Both the position numbers and the translations under genes were made by a program. A stretch of 64,000 nt of DNA from Pseudomonadota bacterium (GTDB taxonomy: Bacteria; Desulfobacterota; Binatia; UBA9968), in the NCBI GenBank assembly GCA_021324155.1, contig JAJPJQ010000037.1:100427-164426 (forward strand), read 5' to 3'. A model generated the notes under the pieces. The model saw nothing but the letters and a program-made list of their open reading frames with translations, made no database searches and was not told the origin of the DNA. Below, piece by piece: positions 16,520-25,600 of the stretch (positions within the stretch are counted from its first letter, which is position 1; every line of letters begins with the position of its first letter).

Positions 16520-17689
16520 TTACTTTTCGTCGATGAGCGCGAGCACGCCCGTATAGGCGAAGAGATGATTTTTTCGTCCGAGCGGCCCGATCTCGAAGCC
16601 GCCGAAGATGCCGATGAGCGGAAAATCGCCGAGGGCGCGATGGATGTAGGCGCTGTCGATGTCGTCCAGGCCGTAGAGCGATTTGCCGCGCGCGCAGCAG
16701 TTGAAGTAAAGCCCGAACGCCGGAGGCTTGTCGAGCGCGGCGGCGCGCCGCTCGAGCATCTGTTCCAGGTCCTCGCGCGCCCGCTCGCCGTCGCGCAGCG
16801 TGAACCACAGCCGCTCGCCCTCGAAGATCTCCTCCGCGACCGCGATGATGCCGCGCGCGGGATCGAGGCCGATGATGTTGCGCACGAGATATTCGCCCGG
16901 CGCGAGCTCGTTCTTCGCCCGGTCGGCGGGCAGGCCGACAAAAATATAGGCGAGCGCGCGCCCGAGATTTTCCAGCAGCGGCCCCTTGACCACGCCGGCG
17001 AAGGCCTCGAACGCCGGCCGGTGATCGATCTCGAGAATCAGGTTGCCTTCGGTCTTGGTGATCGTCATCGGCGGCGTGATCGGGCGGCAGCCCTGCGTGA
17101 TGTCGATCGCCGCGGAGAAGCCGCCGCTCATCGAGAAACCGGCGACCGCGTTGCTCGCGACCGTGTCGCCGCAGAGCTGGAAGGTCTTTCCGAGCGTGCC
17201 GTTCTCCGCCGAGCCCGCGCCGACCATCGGCACGAACCCCGCCTCCTCGGCGCCGCGGAAAAACGCGCGCGGCTCGACGTTGTACGCGTCGGGGAACGCA
17301 ACCAGCAGCGATTCCTTCCCGGCGGGAAGGCCGCGCGCGATCTCCATGCCGATGCGCCCTTCGTGCGCGCGCAGGGACCGGTGCAGAAACGGATGGAATG
17401 CGATGTTGTCGCAGGCGAGCGCGAGAACCGCCAGGCCGGCGCGCCCCTCGACCTCGCCTTCGCCGGTGAGAACGCCCGCGCCGCTCGACCCCACGACCGA
17501 ATCGGTTTTGGTCGTGCGGCGGAGCGCATCGGCGAGCCGATCGGCCGCCGGCGCGTGGTCGGCGGTGAAGAAAACCAGCGCCAGGTCGGCGCGGTCGATG
17601 CCGGCACTTTGCATCGCCCGAGCCGCGGCGTCCTCTGCCGCCCGCTCGCTGGCGGGATTTTTCGACAGCCCCACGCCTGCGCGGATCAT
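16520..17689 (-). CDS. FIST N- and C-domain protein
   Basis: 389 residues. The N-terminal FIST domain covers DRADLALVFFTADHAPAADR to roughly residue 200, and the C-terminal FIST_C domain ends with FGLYFNCCARGKSLYG and FPLIGIFGGFEIGPLG, typical signatures. FIST domains are thought to sense small ligands such as amino acids and are found in signalling proteins; here it stands alone without kinase or GGDEF output. Coupled to TauE/SafE, it may sense or regulate the exported anion. Confidence 0.85.
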   Translation of the reverse strand: MIRAGVGLSKNPASERAAEDAAARAMQSAGIDRADLALVFFTADHAPAADRLADALRRTTKTDSVVGSSGAGVLTGEGEVEGRAGLAVLALACDNIAFHPFLHRSLRAHEGRIGMEIARGLPAGKESLLVAFPDAYNVEPRAFFRGAEEAGFVPMVGAGSAENGTLGKTFQLCGDTVASNAVAGFSMSGGFSAAIDITQGCRPITPPMTITKTEGNLILEIDHRPAFEAFAGVVKGPLLENLGRALAYIFVGLPADRAKNELAPGEYLVRNIIGLDPARGIIAVAEEIFEGERLWFTLRDGERAREDLEQMLERRAAALDKPPAFGLYFNCCARGKSLYGLDDIDSAYIHRALGDFPLIGIFGGFEIGPLGRKNHLFAYTGVLALIDEK

Positions 17690-17841
17690 GGAGTCACTCT
17701 AGTGCAGTGATCATGTGACGGTCAAGGTGCGAGGCGCTGCATTCGATTTTCCGATGTTCGCCCGCAGTTTATCTGAGGTATAATGCGTGCCGTTGGGCGG
17801 GTCTTGCGTAGGGGCGGTTCGCGAACCGCCCGTTCGGAATC

Positions 17842-18003
17842 GGAGCCCTTCGACAAGCTCAGGGCGAACGGAAAAGAACTCCCGTTGACAATATGAAGAT
17901 AATTCCGTTCGTGCTGAGCCCGTCGAAGCACTCTTCGATTTTTTCCGCGAAAGCGGTGCTCCAGTCTAGAAATAAGCCTGGATTCCCGCGTGCACGGGAA
18001 TGA
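17842..18003. repeat. Paired inverted family A repeats and an ATTCCCG hairpin element
   Basis: cttcgacaagctcagggcga (17850 on) faces its reverse complement cgttcgtgctgagcccgtcg (17907 on), forming a large imperfect inverted repeat. A second element, ggattcccgcgtgcacggga, follows at about 17980. The whole gap 17690-18015 is filled by such repeats and has no gene except the lipoprotein starting at its end. Confidence 0.75.
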
Positions 18004-18015
18004 TTCAGAACAAAA

Positions 18016-18345
18016 ATGATTTCAGTGCTGATATTAGCCGCGGTTGCCGCATGTTCGAATCCGTCTTCCCGACGAGAAGTGATTGGCCGGTTCAAAGGCA
18101 ACCCGCCGGCTCTCAACCTTGATCTACCAACGAGAATGCGGATTACGAGGTCGGCCTATAACAAAGCCGAAGGACTGGGTTATAAATTGAACAATCTCTT
18201 ACTCGAGTTGTATGAGAAAGACGATTATTACCTCGTATATTTTCGGCCTATGATTACCGAGGACGGCCGAAAGCCAAGCGGTGGTGATCTAACGCTGATT
18301 ATTACTCAGGATGGGAAAGTACATTGTTTTCATCAGGGCCAATAA
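18016..18345 (+). CDS. Small predicted lipoprotein
   Basis: 109 residues beginning MISVLILAAVAAC, a very short lipoprotein signal with Cys13 as the lipidated residue. The mature protein includes YYLVYFRPMITEDGRKPSGG and LTLIITQDGKVHCFHQGQ, suggesting a small beta-rich fold. It is less GC-rich than its neighbours and is set among dispersed repeats, so it may be acquired. No family recognised with confidence. Confidence 0.6.
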   Translation: MISVLILAAVAACSNPSSRREVIGRFKGNPPALNLDLPTRMRITRSAYNKAEGLGYKLNNLLLELYEKDDYYLVYFRPMITEDGRKPSGGDLTLIITQDGKVHCFHQGQ

Positions 18346-18385
18346 CTCAACACCTTCACTCCCCCTCATTTCCGTCCGCGAACCC

Positions 18386-19735
18386 CTACCCTATCAGTAT
18401 CCGGCACAGCGGCCGGATGTCTGCGAGCGTCTCCAATCCTTCGATCACTTCCATGGCACGACGGACCGCGCCTGCGTCGAGAGCGCGGCGCGCGCACTCG
18501 GTGAATTTCGCCCGGCGCTCGTCCGCGGTCATTGGATTTTCCGGGCCGCCCTTGGCGTGCTCGGCGGCGCGTGAATACACAACGCCGTTTTTCAAGCGGA
18601 CCGTCACGCGGCACGGCCGGCCGCCCGCGTTGCTCTTCTTGAGCTCCTTGTCGAGCTTCATGTCGACTTTTTCCGCGAGGCGCAGAACCGCGCCGTCGCG
18701 CACCGCCTCGTCGGTGAACGCGTCGAGCGAGACACCGCCGTCGATGAGCGCGCGCGCGAGCACATAGTTCATGGAAAATTTTCCCTGGATGCCGTTTTGC
18801 GGGATGCGAAACGCGATCCGCTCGAACGTGTGCTGCGTGACGTCGACCTCGATCGATTCCACGGCTTCCGCCGTCAGCCCATGCTGCGCCCGCAAATCCA
18901 GCAGCGCGTCGATCGCCTGATGCGTCAGGCCGCCGCAGGGATAAGGCTTGATGCGGATGCCTTCGGTCGCGAGCGCATAGCTCTCGCCCAGCTCGGCGAG
19001 CGGCTTCTCGTCGGGCGCCATGCGATAGAACATCGCGCAGAGGCCGACGGGCGCTTCGATTGCGCGCGCGTTCGCGGTAAATCCCGCCTCAGCGAGCTGC
19101 GCCGCCAGGATGCCGTTCCGCGCCGCGGCGCCGACGTGCAGCGGCTTGGTCATCGTACCGAAGTTGCACACGACGCCGCCCGCCAGCGACGCCGTGATGC
19201 CGAGCGCCATCTCGATGCGCGGCCGGTCGAGGCGCAATAGCTTGGCCGAGGCCGCCGCCGCGCCCAAAGCGCCGAGCGTCCCCGGCGCGTGCCAGCCGTC
19301 CTCCGTCGTATCGCGCAGCGCGAAGACCAGCTTGGCCGTGGTCTCGAAGCCCGCGACGTAGGCTTCGATAATCTGCCGGCCGCTCGCGCCGAGCGACTCG
19401 CCCAGCGAAAAAATCGCCGGCAGGATCGGCGCTGTCGGCTGTCCCATCATCGTGAAGCTGTGATCGAAATCGAGCGCGTGCGCCGCGACGCCGCTGGCGA
19501 AGGCCGCCGCGAGCGCGGACGAGCGAAAGCCCTGGCCCCATACCGAGGTCTCCTCCACCGCGCGCTCGCGGCGCGCGATCCCGGCGGCGATGACGGCGCA
19601 TTCGTCGCGGCTGCCCGCGAGCGCGACGCCGAGGCAATCGAGCGCCGCCGCTTTGGCGTTCTCCAGCGCTTTCGGCGGCATGGCCTCGTATCTCGCGCCG
19701 GCCACGAACTCGGCGATTTTTTTCGTCACGTCCAT
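18386..19735 (-). CDS. MmgE/PrpD family protein
   Basis: 449 residues from ATG at 19735 (MDVTKKIAEFVAGARYEAMP), supported by GGAGGA upstream. Family marks are AALDCLGVALAGS, GVAAHALDFDHSFTMMGQPT and KPYPCGGLTHQAIDALLDLR. The fold is that of 2-methylcitrate dehydratase and cis-aconitate decarboxylase. No prpB or prpC is nearby, so the reaction is not necessarily methylcitrate dehydration. It stands alone. Confidence 0.86.
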   Translation of the reverse strand: MDVTKKIAEFVAGARYEAMPPKALENAKAAALDCLGVALAGSRDECAVIAAGIARRERAVEETSVWGQGFRSSALAAAFASGVAAHALDFDHSFTMMGQPTAPILPAIFSLGESLGASGRQIIEAYVAGFETTAKLVFALRDTTEDGWHAPGTLGALGAAAASAKLLRLDRPRIEMALGITASLAGGVVCNFGTMTKPLHVGAAARNGILAAQLAEAGFTANARAIEAPVGLCAMFYRMAPDEKPLAELGESYALATEGIRIKPYPCGGLTHQAIDALLDLRAQHGLTAEAVESIEVDVTQHTFERIAFRIPQNGIQGKFSMNYVLARALIDGGVSLDAFTDEAVRDGAVLRLAEKVDMKLDKELKKSNAGGRPCRVTVRLKNGVVYSRAAEHAKGGPENPMTADERRAKFTECARRALDAGAVRRAMEVIEGLETLADIRPLCRILIG

Positions 19736-19794
19736 CGCAAAATCCTCCGTCCGCAGATTGGAAGCTATGCGATGGATGGGAGCGGTGTCAATGC

Positions 19795-19975
19795 GGCGGC
19801 GGCCCCTCCTTGCGAGGGGGAGGTGAATTTTTTCTGCATTGGATTTGAATGCGGGCACGGCACGCCGCGCCCGTTCGGATCGGAGCTCTTCGACAACCTC
19901 AGGGCGAACGGATTAATTCTTAACCGCTGCGTATTTTTCCGTTCGTGCTCAGCCTGTCGAAGCACCCTTCGATTC
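19795..19975. repeat. Dispersed repeats (family B remnant and a family A inverted pair)
   Basis: cggcccctccttgcgagggg, then ctcttcgacaacctcagggc and its reverse complement cgttcgtgctcagcctgtcg. Layout is nearly the same as at 17.8 kb. The gap 19736-20024 has no gene. Confidence 0.75.
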
Positions 19976-20024
19976 GCCCGTCCCGCGCATTTCTCTTTGC
20001 CTCCCCTTTTGCTATATCCAAATC

Positions 20025-20792
20025 ATGCGCATCGTGCAGATCCCGCTCTTGCGCGACAACTACGGTTATCTCGCCGTGTGCGAGGAAACCGGCGCGGCCG
20101 CGGTGGTCGACCCGTCCGAGACCGATCCGGTGCTGGAGCGGATCGATCAAGAAAAAATCGACGCCAAAGCGATCCTCAACACGCACCACCACCGCGACCA
20201 CACCGGCGGCAACGCCGGCATCCTCGAGCGCCGCAAGCTCGACGTCTACGGCCACAAGAGCGATGCTCAGCGCATTCCCGGCATCACGCGGCCGGTCGAC
20301 GAAGGCGACGAGATCACGGTCGGCAAGGAGCGCGGCCGCGTCTTCTTCATCCCCGGCCACACGACCGGCCATGTGGCGTATCTCTTCGGCAAGAATCTAT
20401 TCTGCGGCGATACGCTCTTCACCGCCGGGTGCGGGCGGCTCTTCGAGGGCACGGCCGAGCAGATGCTCGATTCGCTGAAAAAATTGAAAGCGCTGCCCGC
20501 CGACACGCTCGTCTACTGCGGCCACGAGTACACGGAAAATAATTTAAAGTTCGCGCTCACGCTCGAGCCCGGCAACCGCAAGCTCGCCCAGCGCATGGAG
20601 CGCGTGCGCGCCGCGCGCGAGGCCGGCCGCTCGACCGTGCCGGCGACGATGGCCGAGGAGATCGAGACCAACCCGTTCCTCCGCTGGGACAGCGCGGAGA
20701 TAAAGGACAATCTCCGCAAGCGGTTTCCGGACCTATCCTTGAATCCGGTCTCGGTGTTCGCTACAGTCCGGCAGTTGAAAGACCAGTTCTAA
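20025..20792 (+). CDS. gloB: Hydroxyacylglutathione hydrolase (glyoxalase II)
   Basis: 255 residues. The metallo-beta-lactamase motif THHHRDH (His54-His59) binds the two metals; GHTTGHVAYLFG, FCGDTLFTAGCGRLFEG and YCGHEYT are glyoxalase II hallmarks. It hydrolyses S-lactoylglutathione to lactate in methylglyoxal detoxification. Lactoylglutathione lyase is not in the window. DoxX follows 30 nt later and may share the transcript. Confidence 0.92.
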   Translation: MRIVQIPLLRDNYGYLAVCEETGAAAVVDPSETDPVLERIDQEKIDAKAILNTHHHRDHTGGNAGILERRKLDVYGHKSDAQRIPGITRPVDEGDEITVGKERGRVFFIPGHTTGHVAYLFGKNLFCGDTLFTAGCGRLFEGTAEQMLDSLKKLKALPADTLVYCGHEYTENNLKFALTLEPGNRKLAQRMERVRAAREAGRSTVPATMAEEIETNPFLRWDSAEIKDNLRKRFPDLSLNPVSVFATVRQLKDQF

Positions 20793-20822
20793 CCCGGAGG
20801 CCGCGCCCTCAAGGAGGTCGGG

Positions 20823-21311
20823 ATGTCCAAACTGACCCAGCTCTGGTACCTCGTCCCGCTGAGACTCTGGATCGGCTATTATATGCTGCAGCAGGGCGTC
20901 ACGAAATATAAACGCGACTTTCCCCACGGCGACTGGATCGGCCGGCAGATCGGCGACGTCAACACGGTCGAGACCTTCGCCTGGTACAAAAATTTTCTCA
21001 TCCATACGATTGCGCCGCACAAGGAGCTCTTCGGCCAGCTCGTCATGTACGGCGAGATCGCCGTCGGCGTCTGCGTGCTGCTGGGGCTCCTCACGCGCTA
21101 CGCGTCCATCGTCGGATTGTTTTTGATGATTAATTATTTCTGCGCCATCGGCTTTCCCAAGGGCGGCGCGTCCCAGGCGCAGCAGATTACCTTCGCGGTC
21201 TCGTTTTTGGTCTTCATCCTGGCGAGCCCCGGGCGCGTCTTCGGGCTCGACGCGATCTTATTCCGCAGCGGCGGAGGAGCGCCGCCCAAGCGACCGGAGC
21301 GCCGGCCGTAA
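20823..21311 (+). CDS. DoxX family membrane protein
   Basis: 162 residues with four membrane segments, starting LWYLVPLRLWIGYYMLQQGV, then GEIAVGVCVLLGLLTRYASI. DoxX proteins are small quinone-linked or thiosulfate-linked membrane subunits; the exact role is often unknown. AAGGAGGT lies upstream of the ATG. It is between gloB and an aldo/keto reductase, a plausible carbonyl-stress unit. Confidence 0.82.
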   Translation: MSKLTQLWYLVPLRLWIGYYMLQQGVTKYKRDFPHGDWIGRQIGDVNTVETFAWYKNFLIHTIAPHKELFGQLVMYGEIAVGVCVLLGLLTRYASIVGLFLMINYFCAIGFPKGGASQAQQITFAVSFLVFILASPGRVFGLDAILFRSGGGAPPKRPERRP

Positions 21312-21321
21312 TTTTCACGCT

Positions 21322-22431
21322 ATGGCATTAACCGGCTGGGCAACCACCGAAGGCACCGCCGCCTATAGAGAGCGGTTTCTCGACCGCATCCCCGGCGACC
21401 ACTATCGCCTGTCGAACGGCTTGTGGTTCTCTTCGATCGGCATCGGCACGTATCTCGGCAACCACGACGAGAAAGCGGACGAGCTCTACCGCGGCGCGGT
21501 CGAGCGCAGCGTCGAGCTCGGCTGCAACGTGATCGACAGCGCGATCAACTACCGCTTCCAGCGGAGCGAGCGCGCGATCGGCAAGGCGCTCGGCGGCCTC
21601 GCCGCCAAGGGCTTCGAGCGCCGCGGCATCGTGGTCGCGACCAAGGGCGGCTACCTGCCCTTCGACACCACGCCGCCCGGCGACATCAAGAGCTACTTCG
21701 CCGATACGTTCGTCAAGACCGGCGTCGCGACGCCGTCGGACTTGGCCGCCGGCTGCCACTGCATGACGCCCGCCTATCTGCTCAACCAGCTCGACGCGAG
21801 CCGCAAGAATCTCGACCTCGAATGCATCGACATCTACTACGTGCACAACCCCGAGACGCAGCTCGCGCAGATCGCGCCGGTCGAATTGAACCGCCGGCTC
21901 TTGAAGGCGTTCGAGGCGCTCGAAGGCGCGGTCGCCGCGGGCAAGATCCGCATGTACGGCATCGCCACCTGGAACGCGTTCCGCGAAGACGGCGGCGCGA
22001 AGGACTATCTATCGCTCGCCGAGGTGGTCGAGATCGCGCGCGCCGCCGGCGGCGACCATCACCACTTCAAGGTCATCCAGCTGCCGCTCAACCTCGGCAT
22101 GGTCGAGGCGCTCACCAAGCAGAACCAGATCGTGCAGAAAGAGCACCTCTCCACGCTCGAAGCCGCGCAGTCGCTCGGCATCACCGTCATGTGCAGCGCG
22201 TCGATCTACCAGGGCCAGCTCGCGAAAAACCTGCCCGACTTCGTCGGCGAGGTCTTCACCGGCCTTAACACCGACGCGCAGCGCGCGCTGCAATTCGTCC
22301 GCTCCACCCCCGGCGTCACCACCGCGCTCGTCGGCATGAAGCAGCTCGCGCACGTCGAGGAAAATTTAAAGACCGCGGAAGTCTCGCCCGCCTTGTGGGA
22401 GCAGTACGGAAAATTGTTTAAGGCGGGGTGA
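21322..22431 (+). CDS. Aldo/keto reductase family protein
   Basis: 369 residues, longer than the usual 310-330 because of an N-terminal extension and an insert near FDTTPPGDIKSYFADTFVKT. The barrel motifs are GIGTYLGNHDEKADELYRGA, VIDSAINYRFQRSERAIGKA (Asp and Tyr of the active site) and DIYYVHNPE (His). The C-terminus STPGVTTALVGMKQLAHVEE matches AKRs. It follows DoxX by 10 nt, with gloB before that. Substrate unknown. Confidence 0.85.
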   Translation: MALTGWATTEGTAAYRERFLDRIPGDHYRLSNGLWFSSIGIGTYLGNHDEKADELYRGAVERSVELGCNVIDSAINYRFQRSERAIGKALGGLAAKGFERRGIVVATKGGYLPFDTTPPGDIKSYFADTFVKTGVATPSDLAAGCHCMTPAYLLNQLDASRKNLDLECIDIYYVHNPETQLAQIAPVELNRRLLKAFEALEGAVAAGKIRMYGIATWNAFREDGGAKDYLSLAEVVEIARAAGGDHHHFKVIQLPLNLGMVEALTKQNQIVQKEHLSTLEAAQSLGITVMCSASIYQGQLAKNLPDFVGEVFTGLNTDAQRALQFVRSTPGVTTALVGMKQLAHVEENLKTAEVSPALWEQYGKLFKAG

Positions 22432-22435
22432 GGGG

Positions 22436-23872
22436 TCAGAGACACTTCGAAGCCAAATTTCCCAAAGTTTGCATTGCTTGATCGATCTTATCCGTCCAAG
22501 GCTCTCCGCAACTAATCCGAATAAAATTCTTGTATTTCTGTTTCGCTGAAAAGATCGGTCCCGGAGCAATGCTGACGTGCTCCTGCAGCGCTTTGCGATG
22601 GAGTTCCAACGAATCTACCGATCGAGGAAGTTCGACCCATAGCGCAAGACCACCCTGCGGTCTGGTTACTTTAGTTCCCTCGGGAAAGTATCGTGCGATG
22701 GCATGAGTCATTCGTTGAACCTGGGCGGCCAAGTTCTTTCGCATTGTCCGAAGGTGTCGCTCATAACCTCCGCTACGAAGAAAGTCCGCAACAGCTACTT
22801 GGGGCGCGGTTGCACATGCCATCGAACTCATGAATTTTAGACGCTGCACTTGCGGCTTAAATTTTCCGGGAGCCGCCCAACCCACCCTATAACCGGGCGC
22901 CAGTGTCTTGGAAAAAGAGGAGCAAAGAAGCACAAGCCCCTCGGTATCGTAAGCCTTTGCCGTCAAGGGACGAGAAAGACCGAAACACAAATCGCCGTAA
23001 ATATCGTCCTCAATGAGCGGGATATTTCTCCGAGCAAGTAATTTTACCAGTTCTTTTTTATTCTTTTCGGGAACGCAACTTCCCAGAGGATTGTTGAAAT
23101 TGGGCACCAACAAGCATGCTTTGACGGGGTTCCGTTTCAGAGCTGAAGATAAAGCGCTTAAAATGATGCCATCATGCGGATCGGTCGGAATCTCCAGAGC
23201 TTTCATCCCGAGGCTTTCGATCGATTGCAGCGTCCCGTAGAAGGTCGGAGATTCTATGGCAATGATGTCCCCCGGTTTAGCGACCGCCCGCAGGCATAGA
23301 TTAAGGGCCTCCATCGTTCCGTTGGTCGTGACAATTTCTCGCTCGGATAATTTACAACCCGACTCCACTGATCTCTTCGCAATCTCATGCCTGAGCGGTC
23401 CATATCCGGGAGGAAAATCATAATTCACCGCTCGCTTCGGATCATTACGCGCTGCCGCCGCTAACAATTTCGTTAATCGTTTTACCGGTAGGTATTCCGA
23501 GCTTGGGGTTGAAAGACCCAACTGGACAACACCTGGATCATGGGATGCGAGAAATACTTGAGTGACTAATTCGTTGACGCTTACTTGAGTTACGACTCGA
23601 GAAGGATTCGATGGCTTGGGCTCCGGCGGCATCTCACGGTTCATCTTGACGTAGAAACCCGACTGCGGTTTGGCCTCGATGCGATGATCGGCTTCGAGCG
23701 TCATATAAGCTTGGAGCACTGTCGAGATGCTGACCTTCATCTGCCCACTGAGCCGACGAATCGACGGCAGCCGTTCGCCCGGATGCAGGGTCCCCCGATC
23801 AATTAAATCCCGAATATGGATCGCCACTTGTTTATAAAGATAGTCCGAGGCGTGTGGTTCCTGCCGGTACAT
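22436..23872 (-). CDS. MocR-type PLP-dependent transcriptional regulator / aminotransferase
   Basis: About 478 residues from ATG at 23872 (MYRQEPHASDYLYKQVAIHI); longer starts at 23950 or 24025 are open but lack ribosome sites. The GntR-like winged helix is HPGERLPSIRRLSGQMKVSI. The aminotransferase-like domain has the PLP lysine in SFSKTLAPGYRVGW. MocR proteins sense PLP or amino compounds and control vitamin B6, GABA or taurine genes, and usually regulate a divergent neighbour. The region is AT-richer than its surroundings, suggesting transfer. Confidence 0.87.
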   Translation of the reverse strand: MYRQEPHASDYLYKQVAIHIRDLIDRGTLHPGERLPSIRRLSGQMKVSISTVLQAYMTLEADHRIEAKPQSGFYVKMNREMPPEPKPSNPSRVVTQVSVNELVTQVFLASHDPGVVQLGLSTPSSEYLPVKRLTKLLAAAARNDPKRAVNYDFPPGYGPLRHEIAKRSVESGCKLSEREIVTTNGTMEALNLCLRAVAKPGDIIAIESPTFYGTLQSIESLGMKALEIPTDPHDGIILSALSSALKRNPVKACLLVPNFNNPLGSCVPEKNKKELVKLLARRNIPLIEDDIYGDLCFGLSRPLTAKAYDTEGLVLLCSSFSKTLAPGYRVGWAAPGKFKPQVQRLKFMSSMACATAPQVAVADFLRSGGYERHLRTMRKNLAAQVQRMTHAIARYFPEGTKVTRPQGGLALWVELPRSVDSLELHRKALQEHVSIAPGPIFSAKQKYKNFIRISCGEPWTDKIDQAMQTLGNLASKCL

Positions 23873-23890
23873 AACTTCGATTCTAAGCCT

Positions 23891-23910
23891 CTCCTGCAGA
23901 GTTCTGCAGA
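23891..23910. promoter_or_regulatory. CTGCAG-AGTT-CTGCAG repeat, possible MocR site
   Basis: ctgcagagttctgcag lies about 20 bp upstream of the preferred MocR start and near GGAGAG. Tandem or dyad sites close to the start are common for autoregulated MocR/PdxR proteins. If translation begins at 23950, it would instead be coding. Confidence 0.3.
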
Positions 23911-24023
23911 TACAATAATCAGCTAAAAGCTGCGGTACAGTTGCTGACATACTTGAACTGTTATGGCCACAATTTTCAATACCTGAATCTGTACTGCAAT
24001 GCGAAGATTGAAGTATTTTTCGC

Positions 24024-24040
24024 ATTGCTTTGAAAGCAAT
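24024..24040. promoter_or_regulatory. 17-bp perfect palindrome followed by T run
   Basis: attgcttt-g-aaagcaat followed by tttt lies between the MocR gene and the divergent ORF. It could be an operator for the MocR protein or a weak terminator/attenuator on the plus strand. Confidence 0.35.
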
Positions 24041-24173
24041 TTTTCACACTGAGGACTGTGGAATTAGTCTCATATGCCGGTGCTATCGGTCGCCTGTTTC
24101 CGACACGGCTCACCGATGGTTTTGCCAAAGCTTACGAATGATACTATTTTCAAATAAAACCCGGCAGAGAACG

Positions 24174-24461
24174 ATGAGTAGCAGCGCAAATGACAATCGG
24201 CCTTTATTTGCTTACGGCCACGCTGCGATAGCACGTTGGACGGATCCGAAAGGTGAAAGACGGGTTTATCTGATCGCGCGAAGTGATGGTCTTTTTAGCT
24301 TCTGGGGCGAGTATTTCAGCAATGATCCTGAAGAAATGTGTTGGCTTCCGGAGAATGTTCGCGGGGGTAAATACGATTCAGAGGAAACGGCGGTGAAAGA
24401 GATACATGCGGCCTATCCTTGGTCACGGAACTTATTAAGGGAAACCTGGCCTAGAAAGTAA
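24174..24461 (+). CDS. Hypothetical protein
   Basis: 95 residues from ATG at 24174 (MSSSANDNRPLFAYGHAAIA); the track start at 24030 lies inside the intergenic palindrome and is less likely. Aromatic-rich sequence (GLFSFWGEYFSNDPEEMCWL, EIHAAYPWSRNLL) reads as a compact soluble domain. No family recognised. It is divergent from the MocR gene and could be its target. Confidence 0.55.
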   Translation: MSSSANDNRPLFAYGHAAIARWTDPKGERRVYLIARSDGLFSFWGEYFSNDPEEMCWLPENVRGGKYDSEETAVKEIHAAYPWSRNLLRETWPRK

Positions 24462-24466
24462 ATCCC

Positions 24467-25399
24467 TCAATTCCCCGTCACACTATCCACCCGCTTAAAC
24501 ATCTCTCTCAATCTCCCCGCCACATCATCCGGCAGCGGGGGCTTGTTGATGGATTCGATGTTCTGCTTCAAGTGCTCGGCGCTGCCGGTGCCGGTCAAGA
24601 TGACGTGCGCGCCGGGCTGGTAGCGGCAGAAGCGGTAGGCGGCGTCGACGAAGCTCGACGCCTTGCCCGGGCCGACGGCGAAGGCGAGCGGATCGTCGCC
24701 GTCGTAGTCGATCAATTTTTTTTGCTTGAGCTCGGCGCAGACCTCGCGCAGCCGCTTGGGGTTGCTGAAGGCTTTGCGCTCGGCGAACATGACGAGCGTG
24801 CCGACGTCTTTGGCGAGCGTCTTGGGAAAGACGGCGCGGGCCGCCGACTGGTTCAAAATATTGAAGCCGACCATGATCACGTCCCAGTGATTTTCCGGCA
24901 CGCCGCGCGCGAGCATCCGGTGCGTCATGTCGTCGACGAACGCCTCGCTGACCGCGATAAAGCGGATCTTTCCCTCGTCGCGGAGCTTCACGAGCACCGG
25001 CAGGACGTTTTTCACCGCGAAGTCGTACTCCGACGGCTCGACGCCGTGGACGTGGTAGACGTCGATGTAATCGGTCCCCATGAGTCGTAGGCTCTGCTCG
25101 ATGCTGCAGCGCGTCTCGCCTTCGGGGTCCTTCGGGTCGTCGAGCGGAAATTTTTTTTTCGTCGAAATGACGACCTTGTCGCGCGGCATGCCCTTGAGCG
25201 CGCGGCCGACGACGCCTTCGGTGCCGTAGACTTCCGCGGTGTCGAGGAAGTTGACGCCGAGATCGAACGCGCGGCGGATGATGCCGGCGCACTGCTCTTC
25301 CGAGGCGCCGTCGCGCATGCCGAGGCGGCTCGGCCCGCCGCAGCCGAGCCCGGCGACGGAGACCTTGAGGCCGGTACGGCCGAGTTTCACATAATCCAT
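24467..25399 (-). CDS. Aldo/keto reductase
   Basis: 310 residues. MDYVKLGRTGLKVSVAGLGC, NFLDTAEVYGTEGVVGRALK (catalytic Asp and Tyr), STKKK (Lys) and DVYHVHGVEP (His) give a complete AKR tetrad. A C-terminal PGAHVILTGTGSAEHLKQNI supports NADP binding. Different subgroup from the AKR at 21.3 kb. Monocistronic, with repeats upstream. Confidence 0.88.
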   Translation of the reverse strand: MDYVKLGRTGLKVSVAGLGCGGPSRLGMRDGASEEQCAGIIRRAFDLGVNFLDTAEVYGTEGVVGRALKGMPRDKVVISTKKKFPLDDPKDPEGETRCSIEQSLRLMGTDYIDVYHVHGVEPSEYDFAVKNVLPVLVKLRDEGKIRFIAVSEAFVDDMTHRMLARGVPENHWDVIMVGFNILNQSAARAVFPKTLAKDVGTLVMFAERKAFSNPKRLREVCAELKQKKLIDYDGDDPLAFAVGPGKASSFVDAAYRFCRYQPGAHVILTGTGSAEHLKQNIESINKPPLPDDVAGRLREMFKRVDSVTGN

Positions 25400-25410
25400 A
25401 AATTAATCTA

Positions 25411-25565
25411 AGAGCGCTTCGACAAGCTCAGGGCGAACGGAAAAACACGCAACAAACAACATTCACCTCCCCCTTGCCCCCTCCTTCGTAAGGAGGGGGC
25501 ATCGGAAGGGCCGGCTCCCGTCTTTCATCTCCCCTTAACAAGGGGAGACCGAGAGGGGTCGCGTT
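25411..25565. repeat. Dispersed repeats (families A and B)
   Basis: gcttcgacaagctcagggcg, then tccttcgtaaggagggggca and ctccccttaacaaggggaga with gagaggggtc. Same order of elements as near 3.5 kb, in the gap between the AKR and thioesterase genes. No gene is seen here. Confidence 0.78.
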
Positions 25566-25600
25566 TCCGTCATCCGTCATTCCCTCGAAGGGCGGGAAGG

